A stretch of 54,192 nt of DNA, taken from contig DASRND010000033.1 in NCBI GenBank assembly GCA_035647615.1, positions 1-54,192 of the forward strand, written 5' to 3'. The notes under the pieces were generated by a model. It was given only the letters and a program-made list of their open reading frames with translations, searched no databases and was not told the origin of the DNA. This document shows positions 1 to 8,029 of the stretch, in pieces. The position numbers and the translations under genes are program-made. The stretch's first letter is position 1. Every line of letters starts with the position of its first letter. Source of the stretch: Bacteroidales bacterium (GTDB lineage: Bacteria > Bacteroidota > Bacteroidia > Bacteroidales > 4484-276).

Positions 1-141
1 ATTGACAAACTCGGTTACATTTCAGTAAATGGTCAGAAAACCAAAGACTTTTGGAATGGCAAAATTTCAGCAGACAAAAAAACGCTTAGGCTGAAAATCA
101 GAAACATCAGCGGAGACGAAACGATAAAAGTTTTTGGATAA
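1..141 (+). CDS. C-terminal end of an unidentified protein (partial)
   Basis: Frame 1 is open from the window edge to a TAA at 139-141 and encodes 46 residues ending ETIKVFG. The composition (charged, beta-prone, no low-complexity runs) looks like a real protein end. The start and most of the gene lie outside the window, so no family can be named. A non-coding block with inverted repeats follows it. Confidence 0.5.
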   Translation: MDKLGYISVNGQKTKDFWNGKISADKKTLRLKIRNISGDETIKVFG

Positions 142-695
142 AAAATAGCCCAAATATGCCAACGCTTCAAAGCCACACACATTGCCAAGCCGCTCAAGCC
201 AACCGCACCAGCCAAAGCTTGTCAAAGAGTGTGTCTTTCCCAACGCACGGACGAAAAGAAAGCACGGGCATACAACATTGTATAAAAGCAATAGCGGGTA
301 AAGTGGTAAAATCAAGGTATGTGCATTTAATAAACTTTTGTAGTGGCGGACAGGTAATCGCCTTGAAATCCGCTACTGCTCTTATACTTGACCGTTACCG
401 CCAAGTGTAAAAAAAAATAGAAAACAACGATGTATTGAAAAGTAAACCATTATGAAAGGACAGAAAAAAGGAATATTGACAATACAGAACCCGACACTCA
501 AGCCGACCCGATGTTTATTACTTTTTGCCCAACACACATTTTTTAAAACAATTGCCGACCCACATTGCACACATTGCCAAAGCCCCACGAGCCAAAGCAG
601 AAACCGAAAAAGAAAATAAATTTTATTCAATTCGCAATAATTGTTGAACATTTATAAAATAACAAACGTATTAAAAACTATAAATCAGATTTAGA
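142..695. other. 554-bp intergenic block with inverted repeats, no convincing gene
   Basis: No ORF here looks like protein. The block holds runs rich in GCCAAAGCC-type words and an imperfect 17-bp inverted repeat whose arms lie at 281-297 and 370-386. A 22-bp word at 573-594 recurs exactly at 1339-1360. The 262-405 segment is recognisably related to 1555-1690, so the AT-rich gene at 696-1157 sits between two related repeat blocks. Confidence 0.6.
262..405. repeat. Inverted-repeat block, copy 1 (attC-like arrangement possible)
   Basis: The core reads GCAATAGCGGGT followed by AGTGGTAA and TCAAGG. The same order of words occurs at 1575-1605 in copy 2, and both blocks end in a TACCGCCAA word. 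Arms at 281-297 and 370-386 are complementary with two mismatches. A folded single-strand recombination site of an integron-type cassette is one reading, but the canonical RYYYAAC/GTTRRRY ends are not seen. A plain dispersed palindromic repeat is equally possible. Confidence 0.4.
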
Positions 696-1157
696 ATGGA
701 TATAATAATAAAAGAATTCTTCAGCCAAAATCAGCAGATTGTATTTGATTTGATTATAGAATTTCGTGATAATAAAGATAATATGATTATTGACGAAGAG
801 TATCGAAAAAACTACTTCAAAATTTTGCTGGAATATTTTAAAAGGACTTCAAATATTGCCAATAATGGTATGAAAACACTATCGTATTTTTTTCTTTTAA
901 GAAAAATTGCATCAAAATACATTTTAGTGAAAAATTTCAGCGAGGAAATCTTGATATCTCAAATTTTAAAAGACTATTGTAGAAAAATATATTCGGAAGT
1001 TGATTTCTTTGTTTATAATATTCCTTATGAAAAGCATAAAGTATCTGGGTACTGTGTCGGAATTCAAGATTTTATTGAATATAAAAATACTTTAATCATA
1101 GAAAGAGACGTTTTCGGAAATAAAAATTTAAAAATAGCTTGTGAAATGGAAAAATAA
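696..1157 (+). CDS. Hypothetical AT-rich 153-residue protein
   Basis: I do not recognise this protein. It starts MDIIIKEFFSQNQQ, has no signal peptide or membrane segment, and is rich in Ile, Lys, Asn, Phe and Tyr. It looks like a small soluble, mostly helical protein followed by a short beta-rich end. Its base composition is much more AT-rich than the housekeeping genes of the window, and it lies alone between two related inverted-repeat blocks. Both points suggest it was acquired. The ATG at 696 is the only sensible start; no Shine-Dalgarno site is visible, as usual in Bacteroidota. A cassette-borne or defence-type gene is possible, but nothing in the sequence shows a function. Confidence 0.65.
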   Translation: MDIIIKEFFSQNQQIVFDLIIEFRDNKDNMIIDEEYRKNYFKILLEYFKRTSNIANNGMKTLSYFFLLRKIASKYILVKNFSEEILISQILKDYCRKIYSEVDFFVYNIPYEKHKVSGYCVGIQDFIEYKNTLIIERDVFGNKNLKIACEMEK

Positions 1158-1723
1158 ATTTAGGTCTGCATAACAAATTCTTAAAATTTTCTTTATTTAA
1201 GGATTGTTTATTATGTGAATACACATAATAATATCAGTTTTTTTTAACATGGCAGTAGTAAATAATGTAAAATCGAATGGGGTATTTTAAAGCTAATAAT
1301 GATTGGATTTATGAAACAGCCAACCTATTTGCAAGCATATTGCCAAAGCCCCACGAGCCATCGCTCCAACAACCAAAAATTTGTCAAAGAGCATGCAAAG
1401 CCAACGCATATAGAGAAATTATTTCAAAGAAATGCCGGCATTAATAAAATAAAAAACGCTGACATACGAGCCGACAGAAAAAACAGAAAGTAAAATGACA
1501 ATAATACGAAAATTCAATATTGACAATGGTTTACAATACTGGCAGACAGAACACCAGGCGGTAACAAAAGCTATATGCAATAAGGGTTTCAGTGGTAATT
1601 CAAGCTTTCTACCACGCATCAAGTTTAGTGTAACTAAACTGGAAAGTAGCCCGCAATCCCCAACATTTCATACCGCCAACCGTTTAGCCCACACTTAAAA
1701 TGAACTTCCTGCCAAAATAAAGA
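1158..1723. other. Intergenic repeat block, copy 2 of the inverted-repeat sequence
   Basis: Short ORFs here are low-complexity products of repeat DNA and are not called. The block holds the second exact copy of a 22-bp word (1339-1360). It also holds a repeat (about 1555-1690) bounded by GGCGGTA and TACCGCC, complementary arms about 110 bp apart. It ends just before the duplicated 5' part of the MutS-like gene. Confidence 0.55.
1555..1690. repeat. Inverted-repeat block, copy 2
   Basis: It starts with GGCGGTAACAAAAGC and ends with CATACCGCCAACCG, whose outer 7 bases are complementary. Inside, GCAATAAGGGT then AGTGGTAA and TTCAAG follow the same order as in copy 1 at 262-405. The spacing is within the size range of attC-like folded sites, but the canonical core is not seen. 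Confidence 0.4.
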
Positions 1724-2062
1724 ATGAATAATTTAGACGACCTACACATCGAGAAGGAGCTTTTGCCGCTGTTCGACTATTCGCTGAACAAGTTCGCCAG
1801 GAGTAAGATTCTGGAGCTATTAGAAACACCTTTGCCATCGACCACGGCCATTACCGACCGGCAAAATATCCTCAAAGGGTTTACCGGCAACAACAAAAAT
1901 TTAAAGGATTATTCCTACACCGTTCTCTATTTGAACGAAGTCCATTACTTTCTGAACGACGATAAAATTGAAGACCTCTCCCAAAAAAAACTCAAATACA
2001 GACTCCTTGCTTCTAAACAGGGAAAAGCTCGCTACGCAAGCAGGTTCAACCAGTTGGTGCTT
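1713..2062 (+). repeat. 350-bp direct repeat, copy 1 (5' part of MutS-like gene)
   Basis: Aligned by eye, 1713-2062 matches 3381-3730 without gaps at an offset of 1668 bp, with only scattered substitutions. The match begins about 11 bp before the ATG and stops abruptly after codon 113. The unrelated DUF3089 gene lies between the copies. Confidence 0.85.
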
Positions 2063-2068
2063 AACTGA
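1724..2068 (+). pseudogene. Truncated MutS-like gene (N-terminal fragment)
   Basis: The 114-residue ORF repeats the first 113 residues of the intact MutS-like protein at 3392-4654 and then stops after LVLN. It has the N-terminal helical part only and lacks the whole ATPase core (Walker A, Walker B and H-loop). It is therefore most likely a dead remnant of a duplication. The reading frame is still open, so the decay is recent or the short product is tolerated. It is carried on the 350-bp direct repeat described separately. Confidence 0.8.
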
Positions 2069-2282
2069 AAGTTTGAAGCTTCGAAATCGCCAACTTTTTA
2101 TGGCTGCAAACCGTTTCCCAACATAATAGCAAGCAATGGACATGGTAATCAAAATAAAGGGTTGATAACCCATTGTTAAACGGTTAAATGATTAAAAAAC
2201 TGGAGTCCGGTAATCCATCAAAAAACAACGGGGAAGAACCTGAAAAGCCTTAATAGTAAGGATGACATTAAAATTATTGATG

Positions 2283-3299
2283 ATGAAAAAGGAAAAAATG
2301 ATTGTTAAACTGGGGATAGGGATTTTATTTTCTCTGCTTGTTTTTGTAAATCCCGGTTGTAATAATGAGAGTGAAGTCGCAACTTCTCAATATTCGAACG
2401 CTGAAAATTGGCTGAACATGCCATCACCAACAAAAGCAGTAGATGTCTTTTATGTTTATCCTGCTGCCTGGTACAGGGTGCCTGGAAACGACTCCATCAG
2501 TTGCCCGATTGATTATCCTATGATGCGTGCGGGTGCCCGGGATGTTTATGGCAGAACGGCTACTGCATTTGAAACTCTAGGGAATGTGTTTGCCCCCTTC
2601 TATAGTCAGATGGATGCACAATATATTTTGGATTTGCCTGAGACTGACCGTTGGGAGCCTGTTAAAAATACGCCGGCCAAAGATGTAACTGAAGCCTTTG
2701 ATTACTTTATCAAAAACCTAAACAACGAGCGTCCGTTTATTTTGGTCGGGCATTCTCAGGGATCGATGTCGCTGATGGTTTTCTTGTCTGAGTATATGAA
2801 ACAGAATCCTGAAATCTATAAACGTATGATTGCCGCTTACATTATCGGCTACCCTGTAACTGCCAAGTACATGGCTGAAAATCCACACCTAAAATTTGCT
2901 ACCGGACCTGATGATACCGGAGTCATTATTTCCTACTGCGTTCAGTCGCCCAATTTAGCTCCTGGCAGCAATACGGTAGTGGGTGATAATGTGGGTCTGG
3001 TCATCAATCCTATCAGCTGGACAACTGCCGAAACGCTTGCCACAACTGCCGAGGGACTTGGGTCATACATGCCGGATCCCATAACCAGGGAGTTTTCGAG
3101 AGTGGATCAATATGCTGATGCAAGGATTGACAAAACGCAAGGTGTGCTGATTTGTAGCACCGCAAATGAGGATTCGATGCATGTGCTTTCTCCCGGTTTT
3201 GCCAAGGGAAATTATCACAGCTTCGATTACCCATTTTATTATTTCAATCTTCGGCAAAATGCGGAAAATAGAGCCAACAAATTTTTGAATAAACAATAG
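2283..3299 (+). CDS. DUF3089 alpha/beta-hydrolase lipoprotein
   Basis: A predicted exported lipoprotein with an alpha/beta-hydrolase fold, probably an esterase or lipase of the DUF3089 family acting in the envelope. With the start at 2283, a charged N-terminus (MKKEKMIVKLG) and hydrophobic run lead to the lipobox Cys26. The nucleophile elbow GHSQG places the catalytic serine at residue 158, and the VDVFYVYPA strand near residue 54 fits the family. An in-frame ATG at 2262 would only add MTLKLLM before the signal. The gene stands alone between the two copies of the MutS-like 5' repeat, so it may have arrived or been boxed in by that rearrangement. The substrate cannot be inferred. Confidence 0.82.
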   Translation: MKKEKMIVKLGIGILFSLLVFVNPGCNNESEVATSQYSNAENWLNMPSPTKAVDVFYVYPAAWYRVPGNDSISCPIDYPMMRAGARDVYGRTATAFETLGNVFAPFYSQMDAQYILDLPETDRWEPVKNTPAKDVTEAFDYFIKNLNNERPFILVGHSQGSMSLMVFLSEYMKQNPEIYKRMIAAYIIGYPVTAKYMAENPHLKFATGPDDTGVIISYCVQSPNLAPGSNTVVGDNVGLVINPISWTTAETLATTAEGLGSYMPDPITREFSRVDQYADARIDKTQGVLICSTANEDSMHVLSPGFAKGNYHSFDYPFYYFNLRQNAENRANKFLNKQ

Positions 3300-3380
3300 A
3301 GATTCTGATAATCGTTTTAACATTGTCATGGACGATAACTGGGAGAAATTAATTTGTTGCGCCTTTAACCTTGCCAAGTG

Positions 3381-3730
3381 CAAAATAAAGAATGAATAAT
3401 TTAGACGACTTACATATCGAGAAGGAGCTTTTGCCGCTGTTCGACTATTCGCTGAACAAGTTCGCCAGGAGTAAGATTCTGGAGATATTAGGAACACCTT
3501 TACCCGCGACAGCGGCGATTAGCGAGCGACAAAATATCCTCAAAGGGTTTACCGGCAACAACAAAATTTTAAAGGATTATTCCTACACCGTTCTCTATTT
3601 GAACGAAGTCCATTCCTTTCTGAACGACGATAAAATTGAAGACCTCTCCCAAAAAAAGCTCAAATACAGACTGTTTGCTTCTAATCAGAAAAAAGCGCGC
3701 TACGAAAGTAGGTTCAACCAATTAATACTT
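3381..3730 (+). repeat. 350-bp direct repeat, copy 2 (inside intact MutS-like gene)
   Basis: The partner of 1713-2062. In this copy the sequence continues into the full MutS-like reading frame, so this is the parental or repaired copy. Confidence 0.85.
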
Positions 3731-4654
3731 TTCTTTCACCGCCTGCAATCAAAGTATTTTTCGAGGCTTGACTTAGAAGAATTTCCGGAAGAATACAGCC
3801 AGAGCATCAGGCGGATATTGGAATTTCTCTCAAACTTCGAGCTGCACAAATACGAAAGTATGGTGAGGGAGCATGGGCTAAAGGATAAGCATATAATAGC
3901 GCTGACGAAGAGAATTAACCAACTCAAAAAGGAGGGACTGATTCAAACCTTTTGGGAGGATCTGTTTCTATTTGAGGCGTATCTGTCGATAAATTTCGGG
4001 ATATTAAAAAACAAATTTACCTTCCCGGGTTTTACCGAAAAAGGCATTAAACTTCTCCAACTTTATCATCCGCTGATCAATGAACCGGTCAAAAACGATT
4101 TTGAGACCGACAGCAACGTAATCGTTTTGAACGGCCCGAATATGTCGGGCAAATCGACTTTCCTCAAAGCAGTGGGGCTTTGTATCTACCTTGGTCATTT
4201 AGGTTTCGGCATACCCGCCTCTATTGGCGAGATTCCTTTTTGCAACCACTTTTCTATCCAAATCAACCGAAGAGACGATATCTTAAATGGGTACAGCCAT
4301 TTTATGACAGAGATTATAAACCTTAAAAACGTAGTTGAAAAGGCAGCGGAGGGGAAGCAATGCTTTGCCATTTTCGATGAACTATTCAGCGGTACAAATG
4401 CAGAAGATGCCTTCGAGATTAGTAAAACAACAATAAATGGTCTGAGCAAATTCAAAAACTCCTGGTTTTTAATATCCACCCACATACAGGATCTCAAAAG
4501 CGTTTCCAGTGGTCGGATTTCAAATTATTACATCGATTGCGAGCTGATCGGGGAGAAACCGATTTTTACATACAAATTGAAAAAAGGCTGGTCGGACATT
4601 AAAGTGGGCAGGATTTTATTTGACAAAGAGGGATTGAACGAATTGCTGGGATAA
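3392..4654 (+). CDS. MutS-like DNA-binding ATPase (short form, no mismatch-recognition domain)
   Basis: A 420-residue MutS-family ATPase. It has an N-terminal helical lever/clamp-like region (about 1-235), then the ABC-type ATPase core: Walker A GPNMSGKST at 248-256, Walker B CFAIFDE ending at 330 with the following LFSGTN, and an H-loop ISTHI at 361-365. The mismatch-recognition and connector domains of true MutS (about 850 residues) are absent. It is therefore not the canonical mismatch repair protein; it resembles the short MutS-related proteins common in Bacteroidota, whose roles are poorly known. A second, truncated copy of its first 113 codons lies 1.67 kb upstream. The ATG at 3392 is shared by both copies and gives a natural N-terminus. 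Confidence 0.85.
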   Translation: MNNLDDLHIEKELLPLFDYSLNKFARSKILEILGTPLPATAAISERQNILKGFTGNNKILKDYSYTVLYLNEVHSFLNDDKIEDLSQKKLKYRLFASNQKKARYESRFNQLILFFHRLQSKYFSRLDLEEFPEEYSQSIRRILEFLSNFELHKYESMVREHGLKDKHIIALTKRINQLKKEGLIQTFWEDLFLFEAYLSINFGILKNKFTFPGFTEKGIKLLQLYHPLINEPVKNDFETDSNVIVLNGPNMSGKSTFLKAVGLCIYLGHLGFGIPASIGEIPFCNHFSIQINRRDDILNGYSHFMTEIINLKNVVEKAAEGKQCFAIFDELFSGTNAEDAFEISKTTINGLSKFKNSWFLISTHIQDLKSVSSGRISNYYIDCELIGEKPIFTYKLKKGWSDIKVGRILFDKEGLNELLG

Positions 4655-4812
4655 ATTGGAGGGTGGAACGGATGATAACCCTAATTGCTTTTCCAGAAAG
4701 CTTTAACGATTTCCTTGCGCCACGCCCCCTGCGACTTTTAATTACAACAGCAGACAAAGCCCGTCATGGTTTGTTTCTATTAAAATGTATGGAATTATAA
4801 AAAATCCTTTTT

Positions 4813-6276
4813 ATGAAAAAACTAATTAATACATGTACAGGCAGGATAATCCTTGTGGTTTTTGTAGGGATGCTATTGAGCGCCTGCACCGGGCAAAAGC
4901 GCACGAATGAAACTGAAGCTGCCCGAAAGCCCAACATCATCTACATCATGGCCGACGATCTGGGCTATGGCGACCTGAGCATCACCGGACAGCAAAAATT
5001 CAAAACCCCCAACATTGACAAGCTGGCGCAGGAGGGAATCCTTTTTACCCAGCACTACTCCGGCTCTCCCGTTTGTTCGCCATCGCGTTCGTCGCTGATG
5101 ACGGGCACACATTCCGGCCACACTTTTATCCGTGGCAACCGGGAAGTCTATCCCGAAGGGCAATATCCGCTGGAGTCGGCAGCAGTCACCGTTGCGGAAC
5201 TTCTGAAAAATGAAGGCTATGTAACCAGCGCTTTTGGGAAATGGGGTCTTGGAAATCCGGGTTCGGAAGGCGACCCAAACAACCAGGGTTTTGACGAATT
5301 TTACGGCTACAATTGCCAGCGGCTGGCGCACAATTATTTTCCGTACCACCTGTGGCACAACCAAACCAAAGTGATGCTTGAGGGCAACCAACAGAAGCTA
5401 ACCAATACTTATGCGCCGGCAATCATTCACGAGCAGGCGCTTGCCTTTATTGAAACGAATAAGGATATTAGCTTTTTCCTCTATTACCCATCCATTATTC
5501 CGCATGCAGAACTGGTGGCGCCCGAAAAAACTATGCAGAAATTTCGCGCACAGTTTACCCCGGAAACACCCTACAAAGGTATAGATGATGGCGAATCGTA
5601 CAAAAATGGAGGTTATGCTTCCCAGGCAGCGCCGCATGCAGCGTTTGCCGCAATGATTAGTTTGCTCGACGATCAGGTGGGCGAAATCCGACAGAAGCTG
5701 GAAGAGTTGGGCATCGCCGACAACACGCTCCTCATCTTCACTTCCGACAACGGCCCCCATGCGGAAGGCGGTGCCGATCCCGATTTTTTCGACAGCAATG
5801 CAAATTTCAGAGGGATGAAACGGGATTTGTACGAAGGCGGAATCCGGGTGCCGATGATTGCTTGGTGGCCCAAGAAAATCAAGCCGGGAAGCACTTCTGA
5901 GCATATTTCTGCTTTTTGGGATTTTTTGCCCACGGCTTGCGAACTAGCCCAAATAACCTCGCCGGAAAATATAGATGGTATTTCCTACCTGCCGGAACTG
6001 TTGGGCAACGAGCAAAAGGCACACGACAATTTATACTGGGAATTCCACGAAGAAGGCGGCAAGCAGGCGGTTAGAATGGGCGATTGGAAAGCAATACGAC
6101 TGAACATGAGCAACAACCCCGACGCTCCCATTGAATTGTACAATCTGGCCAACGATGCTGCCGAACAAAACAACGTTGCTCCCGACCATCCGGAAATCGT
6201 ACAGAAAATGGCCGAGATCATGGCCAAAGAACACACCTATTCAAAGGAGTTTGCTTTTGAATTTGAGAAAAAGTGA
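4813..6276 (+). CDS. Arylsulfatase (S1 family), lipoprotein
   Basis: A type I sulfatase of 487 residues that hydrolyses sulfate esters, probably on sugars. A lipoprotein signal ends at Cys25 (LLSAC). The metal-binding MADDLGYGD motif lies near 46-54, and the maturation motif CSPSR at 88-92 supplies Cys88 for conversion to formylglycine. TSDNGPH further on supplies the second metal site. In Bacteroidota this maturation is normally done by the radical-SAM enzyme anSME; the FGE-fold proteins later in this window are unlikely to do it. No SusC/SusD pair or glycosidase is adjacent, so the target glycan is unknown. Confidence 0.93.
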   Translation: MKKLINTCTGRIILVVFVGMLLSACTGQKRTNETEAARKPNIIYIMADDLGYGDLSITGQQKFKTPNIDKLAQEGILFTQHYSGSPVCSPSRSSLMTGTHSGHTFIRGNREVYPEGQYPLESAAVTVAELLKNEGYVTSAFGKWGLGNPGSEGDPNNQGFDEFYGYNCQRLAHNYFPYHLWHNQTKVMLEGNQQKLTNTYAPAIIHEQALAFIETNKDISFFLYYPSIIPHAELVAPEKTMQKFRAQFTPETPYKGIDDGESYKNGGYASQAAPHAAFAAMISLLDDQVGEIRQKLEELGIADNTLLIFTSDNGPHAEGGADPDFFDSNANFRGMKRDLYEGGIRVPMIAWWPKKIKPGSTSEHISAFWDFLPTACELAQITSPENIDGISYLPELLGNEQKAHDNLYWEFHEEGGKQAVRMGDWKAIRLNMSNNPDAPIELYNLANDAAEQNNVAPDHPEIVQKMAEIMAKEHTYSKEFAFEFEKK

Positions 6277-6325
6277 GACGACGGCGTAAGGGATGCCAGC
6301 CCTGAAAGGGATAAATGTAAGCAAT

Positions 6326-7054
6326 ATGATAAACGCAATTTTAGAACCTACTATTCATTTGATAATTGTATTACCAATTATTTTACTAACTCTGAAAAGC
6401 AAAAAAAAGGAAAGTTTGAAAATTTTGCTTGCTTTCTCAATTTTCTTCCTTTTAAATAGTACACTTCTATTTCTTCCATTGAAATTTGAGGAATTAAGGA
6501 TAATTGGCGGAAATTGGAATTGGAATGGCAAAATATTTGCAATTTTAGGTTCTATAATATTTTTATTACTCTACAGAAAATTTGAATTAAAAGATTATCA
6601 TTTAACTTTCAATCAAAATAAAGAATTCTTAAAAGAAGGGGTTATAATAATCTCAGTACTTTTAATAATACAAACAGTTTTGGGTTTAATCTATAAATCT
6701 CCTAAAGAATGGAATGCAGAAACATTTCTCTTTCAATTAACAATGCCTGGAATCGATGAAGAAATAGCTTTTCGGGGAATTATGCTTGGATTATTAACTA
6801 AAATACTCAAACCAACTTCTAAAACTCTTTTTCATCCTGCAATTATTATAACTTCATTATTATTTGGAATGGCACACGGACTTTTTCTCAACGAATCTTA
6901 TGAACTAACATTTAATAGTCATCCGTTTTTCACCACATTAATTCACGGAATGATCTGGGGATTTGTAACAATTAAAAGTGGGAGTATTTTACTTGCACTT
7001 GTTTCTCATAATATTGGAAATGTAACAAATCAATTAATAAGTATGAATAAGTAA
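6326..7054 (+). CDS. CPBP family intramembrane metalloprotease
   Basis: A membrane protein of 242 residues in the CPBP (CAAX protease/bacteriocin-processing) family. Hydrophobic segments fill 10-25, 35-52, 68-84 and 103-122. The catalytic signature EEIAFRG lies at 145-151, with the later histidine motifs MAHG and SHNIGN. The frame is open from 6293, but those first codons lie in a dispersed intergenic repeat (GGGATGCCAGCCCTGAAAGG), so ATG 6326 is preferred. The gene is clearly more AT-rich than the neighbouring sulfatase and is followed within 25 bp by a second CPBP gene, suggesting a small acquired unit. The substrate is unknown; self-immunity or membrane-anchored protein processing are family-level possibilities. 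Confidence 0.85.
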   Translation: MINAILEPTIHLIIVLPIILLTLKSKKKESLKILLAFSIFFLLNSTLLFLPLKFEELRIIGGNWNWNGKIFAILGSIIFLLLYRKFELKDYHLTFNQNKEFLKEGVIIISVLLIIQTVLGLIYKSPKEWNAETFLFQLTMPGIDEEIAFRGIMLGLLTKILKPTSKTLFHPAIIITSLLFGMAHGLFLNESYELTFNSHPFFTTLIHGMIWGFVTIKSGSILLALVSHNIGNVTNQLISMNK

Positions 7055-7078
7055 AAAACACTGCTTACAATAAAGATC

Positions 7079-7843
7079 ATGAGAAAACTAATAATAAATT
7101 CAGTATTAATTGTGTTGGCTTTCATAATCGCACATTTTGGAAGGGATGTGTTGCATTCTTATGTGGCAATACCTTTTTTGACACACTTTTTTAGAGTGTC
7201 GTACTTCTATTTTTGGTGGTTTTTCCCTACTTTATTGGTTCTTGGAATATTATACGGATTTAAGGATTTACTAAAAAACTTAGGGTTAAACAAAGGATTG
7301 CTAATCGGTTTTTTATTTGCTCTTATAACAGTGCTACCCATGCTCATCAGCTCTGCAATAATTGGCAAAATTGATGAGAATCATGATTTTGGAATTTTAT
7401 TTCAGAATACATTTTGTGCAGGTTTTTTTGAGGAATATTTATTTAGAGGTTTTTTGTTCGGAATATTATTCCGAAAATTAAAGTGGGGCTTTATTCCCGC
7501 ATCAATATTAGGTGCCTTGATTTTTGGCTTAGGTCACATTTATCAAGGCTCAACACCTATGGAAACATTAGGAGTGTTTGCCGTAACATCCATTGGGGCA
7601 ATTTGGTTCGCATGGTTGTATATTGAATGGAATGCGAATTTATGGGTTCCAATATTTCTTCACACATTTATGAATTTGTCCTGGCTTTTATTTGAAATGA
7701 GTGAAAATGCTCTGGGAGGACTCTACACAAATCTATTTAGAGCAGTAACAATAGCACTGACAATAATTATTACAATTCGCTACCATAAAGAAAGAGGATT
7801 GAAAATAAGTCGGGAAAATTTAATTATCAATAACAACAGTTAA
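7079..7843 (+). CDS. CPBP family intramembrane metalloprotease
   Basis: A second, diverged CPBP membrane protease of 254 residues lying 24 bp after the first, so probably co-transcribed. It has the motif FFEEYLFRG (Glu118, Glu119, Arg123), GLGHIYQG near 165-172 and LHTFMNLSW near 204, the three conserved CPBP motifs in order. About seven hydrophobic segments span the protein. It is AT-rich like its partner and unlike the genes on either side. The two proteins are only distantly alike, so this is a paired system rather than a recent tandem duplication. Confidence 0.87.
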   Translation: MRKLIINSVLIVLAFIIAHFGRDVLHSYVAIPFLTHFFRVSYFYFWWFFPTLLVLGILYGFKDLLKNLGLNKGLLIGFLFALITVLPMLISSAIIGKIDENHDFGILFQNTFCAGFFEEYLFRGFLFGILFRKLKWGFIPASILGALIFGLGHIYQGSTPMETLGVFAVTSIGAIWFAWLYIEWNANLWVPIFLHTFMNLSWLLFEMSENALGGLYTNLFRAVTIALTIIITIRYHKERGLKISRENLIINNNS

Positions 7844-8029
7844 CATTTTGTTCAAGTAATGGCAAAAAAAGAGCAAAACATCGATGTTTGTAGACCGCTC
7901 AAACTTCATCACGGTTTGACAGGAAAGTGCCACGCAGCCTGCCACTACTCATGCAATTTACCATTGCCTAACGGCATAGTAATAATATTCCCCCTCCCCC
8001 AAAGTTGAAATTTTAAGTAGGTTTGTGGA

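Noticed and set aside
1299-1698. Two short ORFs of 64 and 67 residues before the truncated MutS-like gene
   Set aside because: They translate intergenic repeat DNA; the composition is low-complexity and no start context or relatives support them.
6274-6330. Second UGA readthrough candidate at the end of the sulfatase gene
   Set aside because: The codons after the TGA are a dispersed repeat and do not look like protein; the sulfatase has its normal length at this stop.
8018-8025. TAGGTTTG as a -7 promoter box for the C45 hydrolase gene
   Set aside because: It lies 4 bp before the ATG, which would place the transcript start inside the coding sequence, and no -33 box is at the right distance.
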